A DNA stretch of 64,000 nucleotides from Novosphingobium sp. MW5. Its GTDB lineage: Bacteria; Pseudomonadota; Alphaproteobacteria; Sphingomonadales; Sphingomonadaceae. Below, in pieces: positions 36,179-44,812 of the stretch (the stretch's first letter is position 1; each line of letters begins with the position of its first letter). Location of the stretch: assembly GCA_025938935.1 (NCBI GenBank), contig JAPCWB010000001.1, positions 1,116,001 to 1,180,000 of the forward strand, written 5' to 3'. Below the pieces are notes generated by a model that searched no databases, had not been told where the DNA came from, and saw nothing but the letters and a program-made list of their open reading frames with translations. The translations under genes and the position numbers were made by a program.

Positions 36179-37143
36179 AAGTGCTCGTCCGGATCGTCCT
36201 TGCCCTGTTGCTGGTCGCGGCGGGCAGCGTCATCGCGCTGCGGGCCGGGTGGGGGAGACGGACCGGGCAGAGGCGACGAAGCGCTGGGCCGGACCGCCCT
36301 CCAAATTCGTGACGGTCGATGGCGTGCCGATCCATGTGGTTGAGGAAGGGCAGGGGCCGGTCGTGGTCCTGCTCCACGGCTCGATCGTCGACCTTGCCGA
36401 ATGGGACGATGTCGCGGCGCGCCTCAAGGGGTCCTACCGCGTCGTCCGCTTCAGCTGGCCGCCCTATGGCCTGTCAGGCCCCGATCCCAAGGGCGAGTAC
36501 ACCACCGCCCGCGCCGCCGACCTGATGGACGGACTGATGAAGGCTTTGGGCCATGACAAGTTCGCCGTTGTCGCCACGTCGAATGGCAGCAACGTCGCGC
36601 TCGAATTCAACCGGCGCTATCCGGGCCATGCGACCGCCATGGCCTTTTCCATGCTGCCGCTCGAACGGCCCAGCCAGACGCGCAAGGTGGACTGGCGGCT
36701 TCAGGCCATGCTCTCCTTTCACAAGAACCTTGTCCCAGGCTGGCGGCACAAGCAGTTCTGGCAACTGGTGCTGGAGGACACGACCCCGCCCACGTTCGAT
36801 CCGCGCCCCGAAATTGCCGAGCGCATCCGCGACATGAACAACCTGCCCGGCGCGCTTGACCGGCAGGCACAGTACATCGCGTCCAACACCAAGCTGTTCA
36901 ACACGACCGATGTGGGCGCGGTGGCGGAATCGGTGCGGGTGCCGGTGCTGCTGCAATGGTGCAGCTATGACACGGTGATCTCTCAGGGCCCCGCAGCTTC
37001 AATAAAGCGGTTCACCAACACCACGGTCGAACTGATCGAATACCCTCAGCTCGGCCACTTCCCGATGTGGGAGAATCCCGACCTGTTTACTCGCGATCTC
37101 AAGGCTTTCCTTGACCGCCAGCAAGCCCCGGATCAGCAGGTTA
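36175..37143 (+). CDS. Membrane-anchored/exported alpha/beta hydrolase, frame disrupted twice
   Basis: Begins MKVLVRIVLALLLVAAGS at 36175 (start overlaps the LLM stop). Adding one G to the run at 36251-36255 joins this leader to GETDRAEATKRW and the main frame. The body has LLHGSIVD, FSWPPYGLSG, nucleophile elbow ATSNGSN, acid in CSYDTVI and base in PQLGHFPMW, a complete triad. At the 3' end the frame as given reads far into the opposite-strand gene; one added C in 37126-37129 brings in a TAG stop at 37141-37143 after LDRQQAPGSAG. About 320 residues once corrected. Closest relative in the window is 29703-30677. Confidence 0.75.
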
Positions 37144-38281
37144 GGCAGCTTCGCATTGTCCCATTCGGGGCTGGCCGGCGGGTTCGGCCCCATGCGCAGG
37201 ACAATGAGCCGGTTTCTCGGCGAGATATGGACCGTCTGGTTGTTGTTGCCATCGAACAGGAACATGTCCGGATCGAGGTAGGGCTCCGAATGGAGCACCT
37301 GCGGCCCAGGCGCGCCGGGTGCGCCAAAGCCGCGGCGCTGGCGGTAAGGCTCGCCGATCCAGATGCCGAGGCCGAAGTTCGGGTTCTGCGGCGTGCCTTT
37401 GCGCATCTGGGCGACATATCCCTTGGGTAGCAGCCGCTTGCCGTTCCACATGCCGTCATCAAGCAGCAACACGGCGAAGCGTAGCCAGGTCTCCGCCGGC
37501 AGGTACTTGCAGCACCCGGCATGGGCGAGTCCCCCCTTGCTGCCGACCCAGATCTCGCCGCCCTGCGCGCCGAGCGGTTTCAGCACCTCTCGGCTAAGGA
37601 ATTCGCCATAGCGCTGCCCTGTCGCGCGCTCGATGACCAGTGCGATCATATCGCTGGGGGCATTGGCATAGGCGTAACGTTTGCCCGGCTCCGCCACCAT
37701 CGGATAGTCGTTGATGATGCAGGCGCCGTGGTCGGTGCTGAGATAGCAGCGGTTCAGCGGATGGTCGGGATCGGTGCTGAAGCCCTGGTCCAGCATGCCC
37801 GAACGCATGTCGAGCAGGTGGCGCACGAGGATGCGGCCCTTGGGCTTGCCCTTCAGCTCTGTAATGATCTCTTCCAGCGGCTGGTCGAGCGACTTGATCT
37901 TGCCCAGCGCAATGGCCCGTCCGACCGCGATCGCGGTCAGCGGCTTGGACAGCGATTTCGACACCAGCGGCGTTTCGGCGGTCACGCCCGGGCCGTACCA
38001 GGCATCGGCAACCTTGCCCTTGTGCCAAACCATATAGGCCGTCGAGCGATTGCCCGCCGCATAGGCGCGAGCCTCGGCAAGCGCCGCCGGGGAGATTCCC
38101 GCATTACCGGTGGGCATTGGGCGATGGGTCTTGACCCCGGGCAGCGCCTCCATCGGCGCATACGGATAATTTCCCGGGTCTTTCAGGTACGTGGCAAAGC
38201 GCTGGCGATATTCGCTTTCCGCATCGGGCGCGTCATTGGCCAGGCAAATCAGGGCCAGGGAGCGAGAATCAGGCGGCGCAT
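37099..38281 (-). CDS. Exported serine hydrolase (beta-lactamase/PBP4-like), frame disrupted twice
   Basis: Class C beta-lactamase-related hydrolase. Catalytic motif SKSL (Ser-x-x-Lys) in TPLVSKSLSKPLTA, Tyr motif YAYANAPSD and a late HSEPYLDPDMFLFDG region. Adding one C (minus strand) at 38258-38260 links the main frame to a proper signal peptide start at 38281, MRRLILAPLALICLAND. At the 3' end, one added base in 37126-37129 gives a TGA stop at 37099-37101 after RGLAGGQGKP instead of reading through the neighbour. Family members hydrolyse esters, lactams or D-amino peptides. Single-gene leftward unit, divergent from the FAD monooxygenase. Confidence 0.75.
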
Positions 38282-38287
38282 GGCGTT

Positions 38288-38302
38288 CTCCGTCAGTCGG
38301 AC
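38288..38302. promoter_or_regulatory. Candidate IclR operator, site 1 of pair
   Basis: CTCCGTCAGTCGGAC matches 12 of 15 positions of the reference palindrome. It lies directly before the corrected start of the serine hydrolase (38281) and its CTCC is also that gene's GGAG ribosome site on the minus strand, so part of the match may be coincidence. Confidence 0.35.
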
Positions 38303-38359
38303 AATTGGCCCCAAGTCCTGCCGTATGCCCTTCAATTTCCGCCCCCTGCCAGCCTCAAT

Positions 38360-38374
38360 CACCGCAAGGCGGAT
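38360..38374. promoter_or_regulatory. Candidate IclR operator, site 2 of pair
   Basis: CACCGCAAGGCGGAT with a CCGC/GCGG inverted core, 9 of 15 positions of the reference palindrome, 78 bases before the FAD monooxygenase start at 38452. Same distance class as most other sites. Confidence 0.4.
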
Positions 38375-38417
38375 AATTCTTCCTTCTTCGGCCCCCCGGC
38401 TAGAGGCGGGTTCATAG

Positions 38418-38440
38418 CCACCCAGGTAAGTATTGGGTGG
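38418..38440 (+). promoter_or_regulatory. Hairpin overlapping the ribosome binding site
   Basis: CCACCCA (38418-38424) pairs with TGGGTGG (38434-38440) around a nine-base loop. The GGAG ribosome site (38439-38442) of the gene starting at 38452 begins inside the stem, so the fold would partly hide it. Confidence 0.4.
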
Positions 38441-38451
38441 AGTTCGCCTGA

Positions 38452-39654
38452 ATGTCAGTTGATCGGTGCCAGGTTGCAATCGTCGGGGCAGGTCCCGTCG
38501 GGACCGTGATTGCAACGCTGCTTGCCCAGGCCGGGTACGATGTTGTCGTGCTCGAAGCGGGCGAAAATTGTGCGCAGGACCTTCGCGCATCCACGTTCCA
38601 TTCGCCTACCCTCGAAATGCTCGACCAGATCGGCATCACGCCGATGCTCCTCGAACGCGGCCTGAAGGCGCCGATCTACCATTGGCGCGACCGCAAGTCC
38701 GGCGAGGTGATCGAGTTCGACATGTCGGAACTCGATGACGTTACCCGCTACCCCTTCCGCATCCAGTGCGAGCAGTACCACCTTTCCCGCGCGCTGGCCG
38801 ATGGCCTGGCGAAGCACGGCAATGCGCAGGTCCGCTTCAGCAACCGCCTGCTCACCTTCCAGCAGGATGACAGCGGGGTCGACCTGTGGGTCGAAACCAT
38901 GACCGGGATCGACAAGCTGCGCTGCGATTACCTGATAGCGGCGGATGGCGCGAATTCGATCGTGCGCAAGTGGCTGGGCATCGAATTCGACGGGTTCACC
39001 TATCCCGAGCGGTTCCTTTGCCTGTCGACCGAATACGAGCTGGCCGATCACCTGCCGAACCTCGCCTACGTCAACTATGTCTCCGATCCGCAGGAGTGGC
39101 TGGTGCTGCTGCGCGTGCCTTCGGTATGGCGCGTGCTGGTGCCGACCGATGCCTCGCAGGGCGATGACGAGCTGCGTTCGGACCGCATCAAGAACGGCAT
39201 CTTCGACCGCCTCGTCGGCGATGGCGCTTCGGTCGTCACCCAGCATCGCACCCTGTACCGCGTTCACCAGCGCGTCGCGAAGTCCTTTGTCGAGGGCCGC
39301 GTGATCTTGGCGGGCGATGCCGCGCATCTCAACAATCCGCTTGGCGGCTTCGGCATGAACTCGGGCGTCCATGATGCCTTCAACCTGTTCGAAAAGCTGG
39401 AACCGGCGCTCAAGGCGGGCAAGCCCAACGGCTCGCTCCAGCTCTACGATCGCCAGCGCCGCACCGTGACGCACGCCTTTACCCAGGCGCAGACGATTGA
39501 GAACATGGCCCTGATCAGTGGCGGGGCCGATGACGCACACAAGAAGCGGCGCGACGCCATGCTGGCGATCAAGGCCGACGACGAAAAACGGCGGGGATAC
39601 ATGCTCAAGCAGGCGATGTTCGAAAGCCTGGCGCAAGCCGCGGCTATTCAGTGA
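38452..39654 (+). CDS. FAD-dependent monooxygenase, group A, copy 2
   Basis: Protein of 400 residues. GAGPVG (about 11-16) binds FAD; a mid DYLIAADGANSIVRKWLG motif and ILAGDAAHLNNPLGGFGMNSG complete the flavin site. Related to the PheA/TfdB/MhpA group that hydroxylates phenolic or heteroaromatic rings with NAD(P)H. First gene of a three-gene rightward unit with the maleate-isomerase-like protein and a membrane protein, ended by a strong terminator. Distinct in sequence from the monooxygenase at 15009, so probably oxygenates a different ring or step. Confidence 0.88.
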   Translation: MSVDRCQVAIVGAGPVGTVIATLLAQAGYDVVVLEAGENCAQDLRASTFHSPTLEMLDQIGITPMLLERGLKAPIYHWRDRKSGEVIEFDMSELDDVTRYPFRIQCEQYHLSRALADGLAKHGNAQVRFSNRLLTFQQDDSGVDLWVETMTGIDKLRCDYLIAADGANSIVRKWLGIEFDGFTYPERFLCLSTEYELADHLPNLAYVNYVSDPQEWLVLLRVPSVWRVLVPTDASQGDDELRSDRIKNGIFDRLVGDGASVVTQHRTLYRVHQRVAKSFVEGRVILAGDAAHLNNPLGGFGMNSGVHDAFNLFEKLEPALKAGKPNGSLQLYDRQRRTVTHAFTQAQTIENMALISGGADDAHKKRRDAMLAIKADDEKRRGYMLKQAMFESLAQAAAIQ

Positions 39655-39681
39655 TCGCCCGAAAGGGAAGGAATCTCGCAA

Positions 39682-40428
39682 ATGGGTGACGTACTCGGCT
39701 ATCGCCGACTGCTCGGGGTTATTGCCCCTTCGACCAACACGACCGTCCAGCCGGACATGGAACGGATGCGCCCCGAGGGCGTGACCAACCACTTCTCGCG
39801 CATCTTCGTCGAAGACCCGGTGGCGCTGAACAACGAGGATTTCATCGCCGGGACCACGGCGATCGCGGAAAACACCATGGACGCGGTGCGTTCGGTGATG
39901 ACCTGCCGGCCGGATTACCTGATCCTCGGCATGTCGGCGATCACCTTTTACGGCGGTGTTCAGGGCTCGCTCGATTTCAAGAAACAGGTCGAGGACGTCG
40001 CCGGTATCGGCGCATCCACGGGCGCTGAATCGATTGCCGCGGCACTTCACGCCTATGGCAACGTCAAGACGGTCAGCTTCGTCTCGCCCTATTACCCCGT
40101 GGCCAATGCCGAAGTGCGCCGCTTCCTTGAGGAATCGGGCTTCTCGGTGGTCCGCGACGTGCCGCTGGAATGCAAGCGCTGGACCGACATTGCCAAGGTC
40201 ACGCCGCAGCGCCTGCGCGAAGTGATCGACCATCTCGACGGACCGGAAGTGGACGCCATCGTCGAGGTCGGCACCAACCTCTCGATGGTCAGCCTGGCCG
40301 CGGAGAAGGAAGCGACGCTCGGCAAGCCGGTGATCGCAATCAACACGGCAACCTACTGGCACGGCCTGCGCGCCTGCGGGATCGACGACCGGGTGCAGGG
40401 GCTTGGCCGCCTGCTCTCGGAATTCTGA
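39682..40428 (+). CDS. Maleate isomerase / Asp-Glu racemase superfamily protein lacking the usual cysteines
   Basis: Protein of 248 residues. N-terminal APSTNTTVQPDM (about 15-26) is the carboxylate-binding start of maleate cis-trans isomerases (NicE-type) and arylmalonate decarboxylases. In that family two cysteines do the chemistry, the second in a CTNL motif. Here the corresponding places read LGMSAITFYGG (about 82-92) and VGTNLS (about 196-201), both without cysteine. The remaining cysteines (about 75, 164, 233) are elsewhere. So the fold and dicarboxylate pocket are kept but the classical isomerase mechanism should not operate; a decarboxylase, lyase or altered isomerase is possible. GGAAGGAA ribosome site. 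Confidence 0.8.
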   Translation: MGDVLGYRRLLGVIAPSTNTTVQPDMERMRPEGVTNHFSRIFVEDPVALNNEDFIAGTTAIAENTMDAVRSVMTCRPDYLILGMSAITFYGGVQGSLDFKKQVEDVAGIGASTGAESIAAALHAYGNVKTVSFVSPYYPVANAEVRRFLEESGFSVVRDVPLECKRWTDIAKVTPQRLREVIDHLDGPEVDAIVEVGTNLSMVSLAAEKEATLGKPVIAINTATYWHGLRACGIDDRVQGLGRLLSEF

Positions 40429-40455
40429 CAACAACGAACAACTTAGGGGGAAGCA

Positions 40456-41130
40456 ATGGAAGAAGTGCTCATCCTGCGCTGGGTACACATCATCAGCATG
40501 GTCTATTGGCTGGGCGGTGAATGGGGTGTGTTCCAGACCAGCTATAACGTGATCAACCGCTCGCTATCGATGGACGAGCGGCGCCGTCACATGGAAACCG
40601 CCTATCGCATCGACGTGCTGGCGCGCACTGGCATCATCCTGCTGCTGCCACTAGGCCTGCACATGGGCAACATCTATGGCCTGCAACCCTATGGCGGCTC
40701 GTTCCTGACCTTCATGTGGCTGTTCGTCGCCGGCTGGCTGGCGCTGTGCTGGGGCGCTTTCATCAAACGTGAGACCGATACCGGCATCATGCTGACCAAG
40801 CTTGACGAGAAGATCCGCTGGGTGCTGATCCCGACAATCTTCGTCGTCGGCATATCCTCGCTGCTGGGCCACGGCCCGTTCGAGGCGGGCGAAGGCATGC
40901 GCTGGTATTCGCTGAAGTTCACGCTTTATGGTTTCACCCTGTGCATCGGTCTTGGCCTGCGCTGGATCATGCGCCAGTGGACCGCGCGCTTCCGCGTGCT
41001 CGCGCAAGGCCCGAACCCGGCGGTGGAAGCGGCGCTGGAGCGGGAGTTCCTTTACGGCCGCCTGATGGCCTATGTGTACTGGATCACGATTTCGGGCATC
41101 TGCTTCCTGGGCACGGTCAAGCCGCTCTGA
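40456..41130 (+). CDS. Multi-pass membrane protein, CopD/HemJ-like, copy 1
   Basis: Protein of 224 residues with about five hydrophobic helices. The first helix carries RWVHIISMVYWLGGEW, a His-x7-WLGG pattern reminiscent of CopD/HemJ/DUF2269 membrane proteins, some of which bind heme or copper. Later helices contain further conserved-looking aromatics. A relative with the same LLHLLVPIYWLGGD start is at 56061-56724. Last gene of its unit. A role as membrane electron acceptor for one of the flavoenzymes is a guess from position; a transporter subunit is also possible. Confidence 0.65.
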   Translation: MEEVLILRWVHIISMVYWLGGEWGVFQTSYNVINRSLSMDERRRHMETAYRIDVLARTGIILLLPLGLHMGNIYGLQPYGGSFLTFMWLFVAGWLALCWGAFIKRETDTGIMLTKLDEKIRWVLIPTIFVVGISSLLGHGPFEAGEGMRWYSLKFTLYGFTLCIGLGLRWIMRQWTARFRVLAQGPNPAVEAALEREFLYGRLMAYVYWITISGICFLGTVKPL

Positions 41131-41157
41131 GCCGGAAACACCAATCGCAAAAAGGAA

Positions 41158-41187
41158 AGGGCGGCCAAACTGGCCGCCCTTTTTTTA
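41158..41187 (+). terminator. Rho-independent terminator
   Basis: AGGGCGGCCA (41158-41167) pairs exactly with TGGCCGCCCT (41171-41180) across a 3-base loop, followed by an unbroken T-run. A textbook terminator for the 38452-41130 unit, which may also serve the convergent transcript ending at 41206. Confidence 0.93.
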
Positions 41188-41205
41188 TCTTAATATCAGC
41201 CGGTA

Positions 41206-42105
41206 TCAGTTCCGGTACTCTTCCTGTTTCAGCGTCAAAAGCTTGCGCGGATCGCGGGCACCGTCGGGGTTGACGCGGGCGAGCATGGCCACCCAGTCTG
41301 CCGGCATGTTGGCATAGTTCGTTTCCTTGCGCCCGACGCTGCGCAGGCACTGGGTGCCCATGCCGGCGGGCATCTTCCACCACCGCGCATAGTCGGAAAG
41401 ATCGGTGCCGTAACCGGTCGCGCTGGCGCAGTGCACGCGCGGGTTCAGCGCTTCCCTGGCCGGGCTGGTGATCATAGTCATGTCGTTGAGGCGCCGTGGC
41501 GGCAATCCCGGCGTTTCGGTGTCCGCAGCCGTGTGTGTCTGGAAACTGATCTGGTCACCCATGTGGTAGAACAGTTCTGGCACGTGTTCGGCGGTGAAAG
41601 TGGTGTTGCCGATCTTGCCGTCGAAGATCAGGTCATTTGCCGCACTGTAGCGCACCACAGTCGGGCCGACCGGCACGAAGGGAACGTCGATCATTTCGCC
41701 GGTCAGCGGGTTGCGCAGCTGCACGGACCACTCGCTGCTCCCGGGCGCCGTGCGGAAGCCCAGTTCGTAGGAGGTCAGTTCCATGCTGCCATCGACCAGC
41801 GGATTGATCTTCATTACCGCGCCGAACACCAGTTCGCACAGCGGGGTCAGCTTCGCGCCCTGCTGGGCGTAGTTGCGGCCGCGAAACCACCAGTAGACAT
41901 AGCCCGGATCGGTGCGCAGCCGCATGCGGCGGATCAGAGCAATCCGCGCCGCGGGATCGGTGGGGATGCCTTGCTCGCGGATCAGGCCCGAAGCTGCCGG
42001 GGCGGCCGCCAGCGACGGCATCGCTGCGCTTGCACCAACAGCGACGGAACCCATCATGAGGGCGCGGCGGCCCAGCAGGAACATCTCGTCATTGCCGTCC
42101 GTCAT
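41206..42105 (-). CDS. Tat-exported DUF1838-like protein, copy 2
   Basis: Protein of 299 residues. LGRRALMMGSVAVGASAA gives a Tat-type leader ending near PSLAAA. The mature region starts GIPTDPAARIALIRRMRL and continues VYWWFRGRNYAQ, an aromatic-rich strand resembling DUF1838. Shares its start and architecture with 17678-18580. GGGAG ribosome site before ATG 42105. Last gene of the long leftward unit beginning at 48778. Function unknown; pairing of each copy with a flavin oxidase unit (amine oxidase there, FAD-linked oxidase here) is suggestive. Confidence 0.6.
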   Translation of the reverse strand: MTDGNDEMFLLGRRALMMGSVAVGASAAMPSLAAAPAASGLIREQGIPTDPAARIALIRRMRLRTDPGYVYWWFRGRNYAQQGAKLTPLCELVFGAVMKINPLVDGSMELTSYELGFRTAPGSSEWSVQLRNPLTGEMIDVPFVPVGPTVVRYSAANDLIFDGKIGNTTFTAEHVPELFYHMGDQISFQTHTAADTETPGLPPRRLNDMTMITSPAREALNPRVHCASATGYGTDLSDYARWWKMPAGMGTQCLRSVGRKETNYANMPADWVAMLARVNPDGARDPRKLLTLKQEEYRN

Positions 42106-42123
42106 CGCATTTCTCCCTCGTGG

Positions 42124-43302
42124 TCAGGTGGATTGCACGGCCCCGCTCTTCAGCAGGGCCTCGATCCTGTCCGGCGCATAGCCCAGCGCCTCCAGCACCG
42201 GGCGGCTGTCTGCCCCCGGCTGGGGCAGGGATACCTCGCCGCCGGGCCGCTTGCCGTCCATTTCCAGCGGGATTGTCGGCAGGCGGGTATGTTTGCCGGT
42301 GTCGAGCGTGACCGGCTCCAGCCCGCCGGCGGCGAGCTGCGGATCGTCGAACATGTCTTCCGGGCGGCCGATCGGGGCAAAGGGGAGGCCGGTGCCTTCC
42401 AGCTTGGCCACGACCTCGTCGCGGGTCATCGCGCCGATCATCGCGCGGATCTGCGGCATGATCCGGTCCCGCGCCAGCACCCGCTGGTTGTTGGCACGCA
42501 GGCTTTCGTCCGCCCACAGGTCGTCGAGCGCGAAAAGCTCGCAGAACTTCTTCCACAGCGCATCGGTGACAACACCGATGAACACCGGCTCGTCCTGTGT
42601 TTCGAACACGTCATAGATTGCCCAGGCCGAAATCCGCGCGGGCATCGGCGCGGCGGCTTTGCCGGTCACGGCGAACTGGGCCATGTGCTGGCCAACAAGG
42701 TAGATCGTCGTTTCGAACAGGCTGGCGATGACCTTCTGGCCCTTGCCGGTGCGATGGCGCTCCTCGATCGCGGCAAGGATGCCGATCACGCCGAACATGC
42801 CGCCCGTCACGTCGATCACGCTGGCCCCGGCGCGCAGGGGGCGGCCGGGCGGGCCGGTCATATAGGCAAGTCCGCCCATCATCTGTGCCACTTCATCCAG
42901 CGCGGTGCGATCCTCGTAAGGGCCGGGGAGGAAGCCCTTTTCGGAGCAATAGACAAGGCGCGGGTTCAAGGCGCTGAGCGCCTCCCAGCCGAGCCCCAGC
43001 CGGTCGAGCGCGCCGGGGCGGAAGTTCTCCACCAGCACGTCGGCTCCGGCGGCAAGGTCCTTGGCCACTGCCAGCCCCTCGGGCGACTTGAGGTCGAGGC
43101 AGATCGACTGCTTGCCCCGGTTGTACATCGGGAAATAGCCCGCGCCAGACCCCAGCAGCCGCCGCGTGGCATCGCCGCCGATGGGTTCGACGCGGATCAC
43201 CTCTGCACCCAGCCCGGCCAGGATGTGGCCCACTGTTGGCCCCATGACCATGTGGGTGAATTCGACCACCCGGAGACCGGCGAGCGGGGTTGGCGCGGTC
43301 AT
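42124..43302 (-). CDS. CaiB/BaiF family (class III) CoA-transferase
   Basis: Protein of 392 residues. Start LAGLRVVEFTHMVMGPTVG, LGAEVIRVEP, LDLKSPEGLAVAKDL and VENFRPGALDRLGLG are diagnostic for the family; the catalytic Asp is in RTALDEVAQMMGG (about 136). It transfers CoA from a donor such as succinyl-CoA to a carboxylic acid. Start overlaps the stop of the lyase gene. Next to an HMG-CoA-lyase homologue and LeuCD, the expected acceptor is a substituted malate (compare citramalate CoA-transferase in itaconate and citramalate catabolism). That substrate is inference. Confidence 0.9.
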   Translation of the reverse strand: MTAPTPLAGLRVVEFTHMVMGPTVGHILAGLGAEVIRVEPIGGDATRRLLGSGAGYFPMYNRGKQSICLDLKSPEGLAVAKDLAAGADVLVENFRPGALDRLGLGWEALSALNPRLVYCSEKGFLPGPYEDRTALDEVAQMMGGLAYMTGPPGRPLRAGASVIDVTGGMFGVIGILAAIEERHRTGKGQKVIASLFETTIYLVGQHMAQFAVTGKAAAPMPARISAWAIYDVFETQDEPVFIGVVTDALWKKFCELFALDDLWADESLRANNQRVLARDRIMPQIRAMIGAMTRDEVVAKLEGTGLPFAPIGRPEDMFDDPQLAAGGLEPVTLDTGKHTRLPTIPLEMDGKRPGGEVSLPQPGADSRPVLEALGYAPDRIEALLKSGAVQST

Positions 43303-44219
43303 CGGGCGATCCTTTCGGGGTAGTCTAGCATCGGACCGGCCAGCGGGGTGAAGCCGTAAAGCGGCTCACCCGGCAGCGCCTCTTCAAGGATGCTGCGAAC
43401 CGCCAGCAGCTTGTCGAGATCGATGCCGGTCTTCACGCCCATGGAATTGAGCATCAGAACGAGGTCTTCGGTCACCAGATTGCCCGAAGCCCCTGGCGCA
43501 TAGGGACAGCCGCCGAGGCCGCCGAGCGAGGCATCGATCGTGGTGATGCCTTCTTCCAGCCCCGCCAGCGCATTGGCGAGGCCAAGCCCGCGCGTGTTGT
43601 GGAGGTGCAGCGTGGTGAGCATATCGCCGCCGACCGCCGCCTTCACCGAGCGCACCATGCGCTTGACCTGCGCCGGATCGGCATAGCCGGTGGTGTCTGA
43701 CAGGCTGAGCTCTTTCGCGCCCGCCTTCACGGCCGCTTCGGCCAGACGGATTACGCGCTCTTCCGGCACCCCGCCTTCGATCGTGCAGCCGAATGCGGTG
43801 GCGAGGCCAACAGCGAAGTGGAGGCCAGCCTCATCGGCGATCCGTGCGGCCTCGGCGATTTCGGCGAGCATCGCGGGATGGTCCTTGCGCACGTTGCGCA
43901 GCGAATGGGTCTCGCTCATCGAAAAAGGGATCGACATGCCGTGGACCCCCGCCTCAGCTGCGCGGGCGGCGCCCTTCGCGTTGGGGACCAGCGCGACAAC
44001 GGTCAGGCTCGGGATGGTCCGCGCGAATTCCACCAGTGCGGCGGTATCGGCCATCTGCGGCAGCAGGCTGGGCGGCACGAAGCTGCCCACCTCGATCTCG
44101 CGCACCCCGGCTGCGGCCTCGGCGGCGATCCACGCCTTCTTGGCCTCGAGCGGCATGACCCGGTCGATCGATTGCAGGCCATCGCGCGGGCCGACTTCGG
44201 AGACGAGCACTTCGGTCAT
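43299..44219 (-). CDS. HMG-CoA lyase family aldolase
   Basis: Protein of 306 residues, TIM barrel. VGPRDGLQ near the N-terminus, LHLHNTRGLGLAN (metal histidines) and GGLGGCPYAPGASGN with the catalytic cysteine are the complete HMG-CoA lyase signature. It cleaves a 3-hydroxy-3-substituted acyl-CoA into acetyl- or propionyl-CoA plus a ketoacid. Start 44219 overlaps the LeuD stop by four bases. In this unit it would cleave the CoA ester made by the CaiB transferase, as in (R)-citramalyl-CoA or HMG-CoA degradation. The exact acyl group is unknown. Confidence 0.92.
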   Translation of the reverse strand: MTEVLVSEVGPRDGLQSIDRVMPLEAKKAWIAAEAAAGVREIEVGSFVPPSLLPQMADTAALVEFARTIPSLTVVALVPNAKGAARAAEAGVHGMSIPFSMSETHSLRNVRKDHPAMLAEIAEAARIADEAGLHFAVGLATAFGCTIEGGVPEERVIRLAEAAVKAGAKELSLSDTTGYADPAQVKRMVRSVKAAVGGDMLTTLHLHNTRGLGLANALAGLEEGITTIDASLGGLGGCPYAPGASGNLVTEDLVLMLNSMGVKTGIDLDKLLAVRSILEEALPGEPLYGFTPLAGPMLDYPERIAR

Positions 44220-44812
44220 GACAGGTATACCCATGGGCGCGCCTGCCGGTCCCGCTGGGTCCGGGCATCGATATCGGCGCGCGATTTCAAGGTGAGGTCG
44301 ATAGCATCGAGCCCTTCGAGCAGCATGGTCTTCGCTTCCTCGCCGATCTGGAAGGCAATCTCTGTTGCGCCACGGACAATGACCTGTCTTGCAAGATCGA
44401 TCGTCACTTCAGCTCCAGCCATATGGGCGAGGGCATGATTATTGGCGACGATCGGCAAAATGCCGTTGCGGATGCAATTCTGGTAGAAAATGGGGGCGAA
44501 GCTCTCGGCTACGATTGCGCGAATGCCCCATTCGGCCAGCGCCCAAACGGCGTGTTCACGGCTCGAACCGCAACCGAAGTTGCAGCCTGCCGCCAGAATT
44601 TCAGCGTTCGCATATTCCGGTCGGTTGAGCACGAAGTCCGGATTAGGTGTCCGTGCGGCTGCGTGGGTGTAGCGCCATGGTGCGAATAGCCCGTCGGCAA
44701 GGCCAGTGCGGCCAGTGCTTTTCATCTCGCGGCTGGGAATGATGGTGTCGGTATCGACATTATCGACACTCAGCGGGGCGACGACGCTGGTCAGGGTAGT
44801 GAATGGCTTCAT
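44216..44812 (-). CDS. leuD: LeuD-type (aconitase-family) hydratase small subunit, copy 2
   Basis: Protein of 198 residues. DNVDTDTIIPSREM and AGCNFGCGSSREHAVWAL match 3-isopropylmalate dehydratase small subunits closely. Coupled by four-base overlaps to LeuC upstream and to the HMG-CoA-lyase-type gene downstream. This linkage to a CoA-dependent aldolase and CoA-transferase argues that the hydratase makes a substituted malate for CoA activation. The name leuD is by family only; the enzyme is probably not for leucine synthesis. Confidence 0.87.
   Translation of the reverse strand: MKPFTTLTSVVAPLSVDNVDTDTIIPSREMKSTGRTGLADGLFAPWRYTHAAARTPNPDFVLNRPEYANAEILAAGCNFGCGSSREHAVWALAEWGIRAIVAESFAPIFYQNCIRNGILPIVANNHALAHMAGAEVTIDLARQVIVRGATEIAFQIGEEAKTMLLEGLDAIDLTLKSRADIDARTQRDRQARPWVYLS

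Noticed and set aside
38455-40488. About 680-codon minus-strand frame across the monooxygenase and isomerase-like genes
   Set aside because: It spans two clearly coding plus-strand genes and their intergenic gap; no family motif is visible.
41431-43323. 630-codon plus-strand frame opposite the DUF1838-like and CoA-transferase genes
   Set aside because: It covers the boundary of two well-supported minus genes and shows no motif.
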